Shown here in pieces: positions 44,236 through 51,857 of a DNA stretch of 64,000 bases. Where the stretch lies: positions 248,001 to 312,000 of the forward strand of contig NZ_CP024903.1 in NCBI RefSeq assembly GCF_003330765.1, read 5' to 3'. Position numbers and translations under genes: made by a program. The notes beneath the pieces are model-generated. The model was not told the origin of the DNA. It searched no databases and was given only the letters and a program-made list of their open reading frames with translations. The DNA comes from Burkholderia pyrrocinia. GTDB lineage: Bacteria; Pseudomonadota; Gammaproteobacteria; Burkholderiales; Burkholderiaceae. Position 1 is the first letter of the stretch. Each line of letters opens with the position of its first letter.

Positions 44236-44652
44236 ATGGCGGGGACGAAGGCCGGAGGCGGAACGGGCACGCAGGTGACAGATGCGCGCGACCTGGTCGC
44301 GATCGCCGAGCTGGCCGACATGCTGTGGCAACTGAGCGCCGAATCGACCGATGTGCCGATCGACGTCACGCCGTATCTCGACGGCCTGACGGCCGTCGCG
44401 CGTCGCATTCAGCGGATGAAGCCGCTCGACGCCAACGGCCGCGAGCTTGCGGCGCGGCACTATTACGCGGGCGTCATCGCGGGCGCGTGCGGCGACGATT
44501 CGGCGATCGCGCGCGGCGTATCCGACAGCCTGGTCAAGCAATCCGCCAGCGCAAGCCGGCCGGCGGCCCGTTGCTTCGTCGTGCTCGCATGCATGGGGCG
44601 GCGGCATGGCCGCGCGTTCGCCGCGCAGAGCGGCGATCGGGTGCTGGTGTAG
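44236..44652 (+). CDS. Hypothetical protein (138 aa)
   Basis: I do not recognise this protein. The codon use is typical of real genes here. It is mainly helical, with VAIAELADMLWQLSAES, LDGLTAVARRIQRMK and ARHYYAGVIAGACGDDSAI. There is no signal peptide or membrane segment. The start at 44236 is chosen over 44167 because the extra N terminus is Arg/Gly-rich and unlike coding sequence; the ribosome site is weak in both cases. It is convergent with the FkbM/GT gene (53 bp between stops). Confidence 0.55.
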   Translation: MAGTKAGGGTGTQVTDARDLVAIAELADMLWQLSAESTDVPIDVTPYLDGLTAVARRIQRMKPLDANGRELAARHYYAGVIAGACGDDSAIARGVSDSLVKQSASASRPAARCFVVLACMGRRHGRAFAAQSGDRVLV

Positions 44653-44705
44653 CGCACGGCGTCGACATCGTCCGGGCGCAGCGGTCCGCACGCGTGACAC
44701 ATCGT

Positions 44706-46679
44706 TCAATCCTTCCCGAAACCGCCGAGCACGAACGCCATCGCGCGGTCGATCGCGTCGTCCCATTGCCCGACATGCGCGGCGCGCACGATCCGGATGC
44801 CTGGATAGAGCGCGGTGCGCGGGCCGGTCTCCCAGCGCGCGTCGGCCTTCGGGCTGAGCAACAGCACGGCCGGCACACCGAGCGCGCCGGCGACGTGAAT
44901 GTGCGCGGTGCAGGTGGTCACCACGGCGTCCATCGCGAGCATCAGCGCCGCCAGATCGCTGAAATCGCCGATCGCGTGATGCGGGAACGTCACCGGCAGG
45001 TCCGATTGCTCGGACTGCGCGGACAGGTCGCGGTTGATGCAGTACGCGGCGTGGCCATGTATCCGCGCAAGCGGCGCGAGGTCGCGCAGGCTGGCCGCGC
45101 GATGGAAACGCGCGTCGCTTTCGTCGCGCCCGCGCCAGTTGAGCCCGATGCGGCGCGTCCCGGCCGCGTGGCCGTCGCGCGACACGCGCTCGCGCCACGC
45201 GGCCGCATGCGCGGTCGGGCACGACAGGTACGCGGCCGGCGCGCCTTCCGGCGCCGGTGCGTAGCCGAACTGCGCGGCGAGCATCAGGAACGAACACCAG
45301 TAGTCGTGCGCGATCTGCGACGCGTCGGCCCACGCGCCGTGCGCGCCGACGAAGTCGATGCGCGGGAACGTATGGTGCAGCAGGCCCGTCAGCGCGTCGG
45401 GAACGACAACGGTCACGCCCGCGCAGCCGAGCGCGTCCAGCGCATGCAGGTAGCGCGCGTACTGGAGCTGGTCGCCGATGCCGCCGTAGCTGAGCACGAG
45501 CAGCCGCTTGCCTTGCAGCGGCTGGCCCTGGTAGAGCTGCTCCGTCGGCAGCCCGAACTGCGCGGCCGTCAATACGTTTTCGCTGGCGACGGTGGCGCGC
45601 GCGGCCTCGTCGCGTCGGCCGGCGCGCAGTAGCAGTGCCGAGTGCGCCAGTTCGATGCGCCCGCGCGTCGCGTCGGGCAGTGCGGCCGGATCGCCGAAGT
45701 GGTCGAGCGCCGCAAGCCCGGCCTCGGGCGCGCCGGCGAAGCCGTAGCACGACGCCAGCTGCAGCGCGATCGCATCGTCGTCGAGCCCGCGGCCGCGCGC
45801 GCGTTGCCAGCGGTCGATCGCGTGCCCCCACTCGCAGCGCGACTCGTGGTCGAGTGCGCGGTTCCAGTTCGTTTCGGGCGAATCGGCGTCGCCGTGGGCG
45901 GCTGCCGCGCGATCCGCGCCGTTTTCGGCCGCCGATGCGACGGCGAGCGGCTCGCCCGAGATGAACAGCCGTTGCCGGTCCCAGTGCGGGTTCGGCACGC
46001 AAAGCATGTTCAATCCGTCGATCCGGTAGAACGTGTAGTCGAGGCCGGTGAACGTATCGATGATCGGCGCTTCGCCGACCTTCCAGTATTCGATCCAGCA
46101 CCACGGCAGATGCGTTTCGATCAGCTGGCGCGCGCCGCGCAGCGCGTCGATCTCCATCCCTTCGATGTCGAGCTTCAGGAAGTCGAGCCGCGGCAGGCCG
46201 AGCGAATCGAGCCTGACGACCGGCGTTGGCGTGCCGCCCGACGATTGACCGTCGACGAGCGACACCGTGCCGAAATCGGCGTCCTGTCCGTAGTCGACGT
46301 CGGGCACCTTCATCGTGCCGTTGCAGCTCGCGAGCCCCATGTTCAGCAGATGAAGGTTGTCGAGTTCGTTGAGCACGACGGTGCCGCCGAGCGCATGAAA
46401 CAGCGTGCGCTGCGGCTCGAACGCGTATACGCGGCCGCCGCGCGCGCGCAGCCGGTGCGCGATGGGTACGCACACGAGCCCCGCATTCGCGCCGCCGTCC
46501 ACCGCGATCGCGCCGTCGGGCAACTGGTCGATCACCTGCAGGATCGTATCGAGCTCGCCCTGGATATGCGGTCGGCCGGTCTTGATCAGCGCCTCGGCCT
46601 GGAGTGCGCAGTGCCGGTTGATGACGAACGGGCCGTGGATCGAATCGATCACGACGAAATTGCGGACTGTCTGGTTCAT
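44706..46679 (-). CDS. FkbM methyltransferase - TPR-like - GT9-like glycosyltransferase fusion
   Basis: A 657-residue protein of three parts. Residues 1-230 are a FkbM-type SAM methyltransferase: VDGGANAGLVCVPIAHRL near 60-77, YAFEPQ at 85-90 and LDFLKLDIEGMEIDAL near 165-180. Residues 265-390 are helical and TPR-like. Residues 392-657 resemble ADP-heptose transferases (GT9) and autotransporter heptosyltransferases: LLVLSYGGIGDQLQYARYL near 393-411 and VVTTCTAHIHVAGALGVPAVLLL near 586-608. It is the last gene of the leftward DUF2827 operon, 22 bp after its neighbour. It may add a sugar and O-methylate it. The start at 46679 lacks a strong ribosome site but begins the conserved domain. Confidence 0.8.
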   Translation of the reverse strand: MNQTVRNFVVIDSIHGPFVINRHCALQAEALIKTGRPHIQGELDTILQVIDQLPDGAIAVDGGANAGLVCVPIAHRLRARGGRVYAFEPQRTLFHALGGTVVLNELDNLHLLNMGLASCNGTMKVPDVDYGQDADFGTVSLVDGQSSGGTPTPVVRLDSLGLPRLDFLKLDIEGMEIDALRGARQLIETHLPWCWIEYWKVGEAPIIDTFTGLDYTFYRIDGLNMLCVPNPHWDRQRLFISGEPLAVASAAENGADRAAAAHGDADSPETNWNRALDHESRCEWGHAIDRWQRARGRGLDDDAIALQLASCYGFAGAPEAGLAALDHFGDPAALPDATRGRIELAHSALLLRAGRRDEAARATVASENVLTAAQFGLPTEQLYQGQPLQGKRLLVLSYGGIGDQLQYARYLHALDALGCAGVTVVVPDALTGLLHHTFPRIDFVGAHGAWADASQIAHDYWCSFLMLAAQFGYAPAPEGAPAAYLSCPTAHAAAWRERVSRDGHAAGTRRIGLNWRGRDESDARFHRAASLRDLAPLARIHGHAAYCINRDLSAQSEQSDLPVTFPHHAIGDFSDLAALMLAMDAVVTTCTAHIHVAGALGVPAVLLLSPKADARWETGPRTALYPGIRIVRAAHVGQWDDAIDRAMAFVLGGFGKD

Positions 46680-46701
46680 GGGCGGACCGAGGGTGAGGAG
46701 A

Positions 46702-47838
46702 TCAGCCGAGTGCGCGGCCGGCGAACAGGTGCTGGATCTGCGCGGAATACGCGCGGACGTTGTGCTCGGCGAGCGTGTCGACCTGGTGCAGGCAGCGGCG
46801 GGCGGCTGCCGCGTAGTCGTCGAGCCGCGCGTCATGCGTCTGCGCGGCGGTCGCGATCGCGCGCGCCGCGTCGAAGATCTCGAAGTCCGGATAGTAGTAG
46901 CCGACGTCGCGCAGGAACGGCGAGTTGTGCACGAGCGGGTAGTTGCCGTACAGCGCGTCGTACAGCAGGTAGTTGAGGCCGTTTTCCCAATGGTGCGACA
47001 CGACGATGTCGGTGTGATGCGCGGCCCACGCGACGAACGGCGCGCGCACGTCGGCGGTCGCCTTGCCATCGCGCACCATCTCGAGCCCGAGCGCGAGATG
47101 CTTGAAGGCGGCGTTTTCCTTCTTGTCGAACGTGTTGGTCATGTACACGTGCTCGACGAGCTCCGGGTGCTCGACGTAGCACGCGTTCGCGGCGAGCATC
47201 GGCACGATCGAACTCTTCACGACGTTCAGGTTCGGTTCGAAGAACGCGATGCGCTTCGCGGGGCCATGGTTGCGGTAGCCGAAGCGCGTCTTCAGCTCAG
47301 GGTCGGCCTCGAGGCTGCGCTCGATGAAATACGGCGACCAGATGTGCGGCAGCTCGATCACCGGCGCGCGATAGACAGCCTGGAAATAAGCCGCGCACGT
47401 GTGCATGTGCTGCGGGTTGGTCCAGATCTCGTCGAACTGCACGCGGTGCGGGTTAGGCCGCCAGTCGTTCTTCTCGAAGTTGATCGTCTCGACCGCGATC
47501 ACGTAGTCGTTGCCGAAGCGGTAAGACACGCACTTGCCGCCGCGTTGCCGCACCACGTCCGTGTGCGACGGATCGATGAACGCGTTCATCTCGATCAGCA
47601 GGTCGGTCTGGTGGACGACGGACGACAGCGGCCGCAGCGCGTCGCCGAACGCGTCCATCATCAGCGCGTGCGGATAGTCGGCGATGCCGTCGTCGTGCGC
47701 GAGCCAGACCTCGCCGACCAGCGGCGACTGCTTCAGCAGCATGTACAGGTACACGCAGTGCTGGTTCGCGCCGTTGTACCAGATCGACTGCGTCGCGTCG
47801 CGCTGCACGTTCATCGTTATCGCGACATTGAGTTTCAT
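46702..47838 (-). CDS. DUF2827 family protein 2, putative glycosyltransferase
   Basis: A 378-residue protein with the shared family blocks: IWYNGANQHCVYLYMLLKQS near residue 20, LPHIWSPYFIERSL, FEPNLNVVKSSIVPML, DIVVSHHWENGLNYLLYD and GYYYPDFE. The first block differs from WENGI in copies 3 and 4. GGAG is seven bases before the ATG. It lies between the DUF4019 and FkbM/GT genes with gaps of 31 and 22 bp. It is proposed to act on the autotransporter encoded upstream on the same strand. Confidence 0.85.
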   Translation of the reverse strand: MKLNVAITMNVQRDATQSIWYNGANQHCVYLYMLLKQSPLVGEVWLAHDDGIADYPHALMMDAFGDALRPLSSVVHQTDLLIEMNAFIDPSHTDVVRQRGGKCVSYRFGNDYVIAVETINFEKNDWRPNPHRVQFDEIWTNPQHMHTCAAYFQAVYRAPVIELPHIWSPYFIERSLEADPELKTRFGYRNHGPAKRIAFFEPNLNVVKSSIVPMLAANACYVEHPELVEHVYMTNTFDKKENAAFKHLALGLEMVRDGKATADVRAPFVAWAAHHTDIVVSHHWENGLNYLLYDALYGNYPLVHNSPFLRDVGYYYPDFEIFDAARAIATAAQTHDARLDDYAAAARRCLHQVDTLAEHNVRAYSAQIQHLFAGRALG

Positions 47839-47869
47839 ATCGGCTCCGGTGAAGCGGGCGGTGTGTGGC

Positions 47870-48337
47870 TTACTGCACGACGCCTTGCGACTGGCGCGGC
47901 ACGTAGCCCGTCAGGTGCCAGCGGCCGTCGTCGTCGAGGCGGAAGCTCAGCTTCTCGAACACGGTGGCGCCGCTCGTCAGCGTCGTCGCGTAGTCGACGT
48001 TCGCGTAGAGCCCGTCGGGCATCGCCGACGCATTCGCGTAGCGGATGCGCGTGATTTGTGCCCAGCCGCGATGGCCGACCGTACCGACGGACTGGCGCGC
48101 ATGCTGCATGTCGGCCGCGAACTGATCCTGCTTGATGCGCGTCTTCACGAACGCGGCGGCATTGCCCCACACCGCGCCGTACTGGCCGGCGTCGAGCTGC
48201 TTGAACACGGTGTCCGAGTCGCGGAGCAGCGTGTCGGCCGATTCGCCGGCGGATTGCGCGTGCGCGCCGATCGCGATCGAAGCGACGGCGCAGCCGATCA
48301 GCCATTTTGCGCGGGTGAGCGTCGTGCGTGCATTCAT
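47870..48337 (-). CDS. Exported DUF4019 protein
   Basis: A 155-residue protein with a signal peptide (about 1-28, ending GAHA). Its compact domain begins ADTLLRDSDTVFKQLDAGQY, with AVWGNAAAFVKTRIKQDQFA and a C-terminal sheet (GLYANVDYATTL, WHLTGYVPRQ), matching DUF4019. These are periplasmic proteins of unknown function with a cystatin/SnoaL-like fold. It is set between two DUF2827 genes in a close-packed operon, so a periplasmic helper role in adhesin maturation is possible. Confidence 0.8.
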   Translation of the reverse strand: MNARTTLTRAKWLIGCAVASIAIGAHAQSAGESADTLLRDSDTVFKQLDAGQYGAVWGNAAAFVKTRIKQDQFAADMQHARQSVGTVGHRGWAQITRIRYANASAMPDGLYANVDYATTLTSGATVFEKLSFRLDDDGRWHLTGYVPRQSQGVVQ

Positions 48338-48362
48338 GTCGAGGTCCGGAGAGGGCGGCGCG

Positions 48363-49517
48363 TCACGCGTCGCGATAGAGGGTGGCGATCGCGCCGGTAT
48401 AAGCGGCGACGTTCTCGGGGTTGTAGATGCTGACCGAGTCGAGCACGTGCTTCGACTGCTCGCGGTACGCGTCGAGCTTCGCGTCGTGCTCGGCGAACGC
48501 CTGCAGCAGCGCGCGGCCGCCGGCCTGGCAGTCGAAGTCCGGATAGAAATACCCGGCCTTGCCGAGGAACGGCGAGTTGTGGATCAGCGGATAGTCGCCG
48601 TACAGCAACTCGTAGTACAGGTAGTTCTGCGCGTTTTCCCACGTATGCGACACCACCACATCGCCGTACGCGGCCATGAACTCGTACACCGCATAACGGC
48701 TTTCGAACGTCGTGATGCCGTGTTCGACGATGTCGAGGCGCTTCGCGAAGTGGACGAACGTCGTGTGATCCTTCAGGTGCACCGTGTTGCACACGCGCAC
48801 CATTTCGACGAAATCGGGCTTCGCGCGATACGCTTCCTCGGTCACAAGCATCGGGATGATGCTGGTCTTCACCATGCAGATGTTCGGCTCGAACATCGTC
48901 ACGCGCCAGCGCGGCTTGCCAGGCTGATAGCCGAACGACAAGCCGGCGCCGAGCGACGCGCGCGCCTTGTCGAACAGCATCGGATGCCAGATGTGCGGGA
49001 CGATCGTGACGGGAGCGCGCAGGCCTGTCTGGTAATAGTGCAGGCACGAGCGCTCGAACTCGGGAATCGTCCACACGGCATCGTACGGCGCGCCCGAGAA
49101 CAGGAAGCCCGACGGCTTGTTGAACATCGCGCGTTCGATGTCGATCACGTAGTCGTTGCCGACCCGCATCGTGACGACCTTGCCGCCGCGCTCGCGGAAC
49201 GCGCGCAGGTAGTCCGCGCCGAACTGCGCGCTCATTTCAATCAGCACGTCGCAGCGCTGCAGCGCTTCGTCCATCGTCAGGAGCGGCACGTCCCATTCGC
49301 CGAGCATCATCTGAGGATCGGCGATCTGTTCGCCGCCGTTCACCATCACGGCTTCCGCGACGAGCGGCGACTGGCGCAGCAGCAGGATCAGCAGCAGGCA
49401 GTTCTGGAAAATGCCGTTTTCCCACAGCGACTGGCCGGCGCCGCGCACGAACAGCGACACGCCGACGACGAGACGCTTGCCCTCGCCGGGTGCTTGACGG
49501 GCATTGGAGTCCGACAT
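48363..49517 (-). CDS. DUF2827 family protein 3, putative glycosyltransferase
   Basis: A 384-residue protein with blocks LWENGIFQNCLLLILLLRQS, VPHIWHPMLFDKAR, FEPNICMVKTSIIPML, DVVVSHTWENAQNYLYYELL and GYFYPDFD. GGAG is eight bases before the ATG at 49517. A longer in-frame opening upstream overlaps copy 4 and is rejected. It lies 14 bp after copy 4, 25 bp before the DUF4019 gene. Confidence 0.85.
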   Translation of the reverse strand: MSDSNARQAPGEGKRLVVGVSLFVRGAGQSLWENGIFQNCLLLILLLRQSPLVAEAVMVNGGEQIADPQMMLGEWDVPLLTMDEALQRCDVLIEMSAQFGADYLRAFRERGGKVVTMRVGNDYVIDIERAMFNKPSGFLFSGAPYDAVWTIPEFERSCLHYYQTGLRAPVTIVPHIWHPMLFDKARASLGAGLSFGYQPGKPRWRVTMFEPNICMVKTSIIPMLVTEEAYRAKPDFVEMVRVCNTVHLKDHTTFVHFAKRLDIVEHGITTFESRYAVYEFMAAYGDVVVSHTWENAQNYLYYELLYGDYPLIHNSPFLGKAGYFYPDFDCQAGGRALLQAFAEHDAKLDAYREQSKHVLDSVSIYNPENVAAYTGAIATLYRDA

Positions 49518-49531
49518 GCGTATGCTCCGGT

Positions 49532-50677
49532 TCAGGCGACCAGACGCGAGACGAACGCGTCGAGGTTCGCAGGGTTGTCGATCGAGACCGACTGCAGCAG
49601 CCGGCCGGCCTTCGCACGGTAGTCGTCGAGGCGTTCGTCGTGATGCAGCCATGCTTCGAGCAGCACGCGGCCGCCTGCGGCAGAGTCGAAGTCCGGGTAG
49701 TAATAGCCGGCGTCACCGAGCAGCGTCGAGTTGTGGATCAGCGGATAGCCGCCGTGCAGCACGTCGTAATACAGGTAGTTCTGCCCGTTTTCCCAGTGGT
49801 GCGATACGACGGCATCCGCGTGGCGCGCCATGAAGCCCGGCAGGTCGATGCGCGGTTCGAAGGTCGCCTTGTGCTGGCGCACGAGATCGAGGCTGTTCGC
49901 GAAGTGCACGAAGGTCGGATGCTCCTTCATGTGCATCGAGTTGACGACGAACATGTGTTGAACCGCGTCCGGCCGCGCGCGGTAGAACGCGTCGCACGCG
50001 AGCATAGGGTAGTGACAGGACTTGACGACCGAGATGTTCGGCTCGAGCGTCGCGAGCCGCCACGGACGCTGGCCGTCCTGGTAGCCAAAGGTTGCGCCTT
50101 CGGCCGCGAGCGCCGCGACGCGGCGATCGAGGAAGTACGGCGACCAGATGTGCGGCATCAGGTGCACCGGCGCGCGCAGGATGGTCTGCAGCATCGGCGC
50201 CGCGGTCTTGTCGTATTGCGGCAGCAGCCACACTTCGTCGAACGGCGCGCCGTTGAAGACGTGCCCGGACGGTTTTTCGAAGATCGGGGTTTCGCACAGG
50301 CCGGCATACACGTGCCCGCAGAAGAACGCGGCGAGTTTCTTGCCGAGCGCCTTCATGTGCTTCATCCATTCCACGGGCAATTGCGCGCCCATTTCGATCA
50401 CGACGTCGAGTTCGTGCGTGACGTCGGCGGGTTTCACGAGCGGGATGTCGAGGCCGTCGAGTTCGAGGCCGGCCGGCAGCGCGTTGGCGTCGCCGCCGTT
50501 CAGGAAATAGACGGGGCCGACGCGATCCGAGCGCTTGAGCATCATCGCGAGGAACGCGATGTTCTGGTGAATGCCGTTTTCCCAGATCGCCTGGCCGTCC
50601 CGCGCAAACAGCGAGATGCCGACGGCCGGCCGTTGCTTGCGGGTGCCGCCCGAGGCGGCTTCATTGATGTCCGTCAC
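49532..50677 (-). CDS. DUF2827 family protein 4, first gene of the glycosylation operon
   Basis: A 381-residue protein with the family blocks IWENGIHQNIAFLAMMLKRS, MPHIWSPYFLDRRV, LEPNISVVKSCHYPML, DAVVSHHWENGQNYLYYD and GYYYPDFD. The start is GTG with AGAGGA upstream. It opens the five-gene leftward operon. The 393 bases between it and the OmpA-type gene (50678-51070) contain a strong hairpin and no credible gene; the operon promoter should be there, but I could not define it. Confidence 0.85.
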   Translation of the reverse strand: MTDINEAASGGTRKQRPAVGISLFARDGQAIWENGIHQNIAFLAMMLKRSDRVGPVYFLNGGDANALPAGLELDGLDIPLVKPADVTHELDVVIEMGAQLPVEWMKHMKALGKKLAAFFCGHVYAGLCETPIFEKPSGHVFNGAPFDEVWLLPQYDKTAAPMLQTILRAPVHLMPHIWSPYFLDRRVAALAAEGATFGYQDGQRPWRLATLEPNISVVKSCHYPMLACDAFYRARPDAVQHMFVVNSMHMKEHPTFVHFANSLDLVRQHKATFEPRIDLPGFMARHADAVVSHHWENGQNYLYYDVLHGGYPLIHNSTLLGDAGYYYPDFDSAAGGRVLLEAWLHHDERLDDYRAKAGRLLQSVSIDNPANLDAFVSRLVA

Positions 50678-50975
50678 CGGTTGGTTTCCTCTGCGGCGTC
50701 GTGCGTCCGGGCGTGGCGTCGAACGCCTGGTTCGGAAGCGGCGCGCCGTGGATTGTCATGGTTGCATTCGCGCCGGTGCTCCGCGGCAAGCGAATCATGC
50801 GACGTGGATCGCGGCGGGTGGCAGCCGGATTCCGGCGTGCCGTCGGGCGAACCTGGCACGGCGCGCGATTCGGGCAGGCTGCCCCGGCGACTGCGTGCGG
50901 CGATTGTGGCACGGAAATCGCCGGTTTGTGGAGGGGCATGACGAACTTTGACATGGCCGCCGGCCATCGGGGGCG

Positions 50976-50997
50976 GGGCGCCGGCGAAGCGGCGCCC
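50976..50997 (-). terminator. Strong hairpin between the OmpA-type gene and the DUF2827 operon
   Basis: GGGCGCCG and CGGCGCCC form a perfect 8-bp GC stem. On the minus strand the six-base loop reads CTTCGC, containing TTCG. It lies 74 bases after the OmpA-type stop on the coding strand. No T-run follows. Confidence 0.5.
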
Positions 50998-51070
50998 GGT
51001 TGTCCGGCGGAATGCCGGCGCGGCGCTTGCGGCCCGCCGGATCGGGCCGCCGCGCGTGGCGGCCGCCCGC

Positions 51071-51733
51071 TCAGTGCTGCAGCGTGATTTCGACGCGGCG
51101 GTTGCTGGCGCGGCCTTCGGCCGTCGCGTTGGAGGCGACCGGATCGGCTTTGCCGCGGCCCGTGACCGTCAGCGTGTCGGCCTTCAGCCCGTGCGCTTTC
51201 AGATAGGCAGCGACGGATTCGGCGCGGCGCTTCGACAGCGCGAGGTTGTAGTCGTCGCTACCCACCGAATCCGTAAAGCCGGTGATCGTCACCTGCGAGT
51301 ACGTGCGGTCTGCGCGCTCGCTCAGCAGCCGGTCGAGCGATTCGCGCGCGGTCGGCGCGAGCGTCGCGTGGTCGGTTGAGAACAGCGCGTCGCCCGAGAG
51401 GTTCACGTGTTCGACGGTGGCAGACGCCGGCTCGGCGGCCGATGCCGGTTCCGCTGGCGCGGCGCCGCACTGGAACACGAGTGTGGCCGGGTCGGCGCCG
51501 TCGCGCAGCGCGCGGGCCGAGTCGACGGCGCGCACCGGCTGGTCGCCGCAGATCTTGCGGGCGGCCTTCATGCAGGTCTGCGGGCCGGACAGCAGGCCGT
51601 GGCAGTCCACCTGGAACGTGCGCGCGCCGTCGCGCGGCTGCAGTTCGGAGGCGCTGAAGGTCGGGCCGGATGCGGTCGAGCACGCGGCGAGGGCCATTGC
51701 GGAAAGCGCGAGCGCAAGAGCGAGTTTGTTCAC
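51071..51733 (-). CDS. OmpA-family lipoprotein next to the autotransporter
   Basis: A 220-residue protein with a lipobox LAAC (Cys 18). A middle region with three Cys (about 44, 54, 62) is followed by an Ala/Pro/Glu linker and a C-terminal OmpA peptidoglycan-binding domain (about 105-220). That domain has ITGFTDSVGSDDYNLALSKRRAESVAAYLKAHG and RASNRRVEITL. The start is a GTG with GAGG upstream. It is downstream of the autotransporter on the same strand, separated by 124 bases with a stable hairpin. It could tether the adhesin assembly to peptidoglycan or aid its insertion. Confidence 0.88.
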   Translation of the reverse strand: MNKLALALALSAMALAACSTASGPTFSASELQPRDGARTFQVDCHGLLSGPQTCMKAARKICGDQPVRAVDSARALRDGADPATLVFQCGAAPAEPASAAEPASATVEHVNLSGDALFSTDHATLAPTARESLDRLLSERADRTYSQVTITGFTDSVGSDDYNLALSKRRAESVAAYLKAHGLKADTLTVTGRGKADPVASNATAEGRASNRRVEITLQH

Positions 51734-51763
51734 GGTGACGTCCTCAATGCTTGGGTTGACAGA

Positions 51764-51790
51764 AGCCGGCCGCGGGCTGTGCGGCCGGCT
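51764..51790 (-). terminator. Hairpin between the autotransporter and the OmpA-type gene
   Basis: AGCCGGCCGC and GCGGCCGGCT form a perfect 10-bp stem around seven bases, 68 bases after the autotransporter stop. No T-run follows, so read-through into the OmpA-type gene is likely. Confidence 0.5.
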
Positions 51791-51857
51791 CGTCCTGCCG
51801 TCGGGGCCGCCGCGGGCCGTCCGGCTGGCGAGCCGGGCGGCCTGGCGGCGCGACGCG

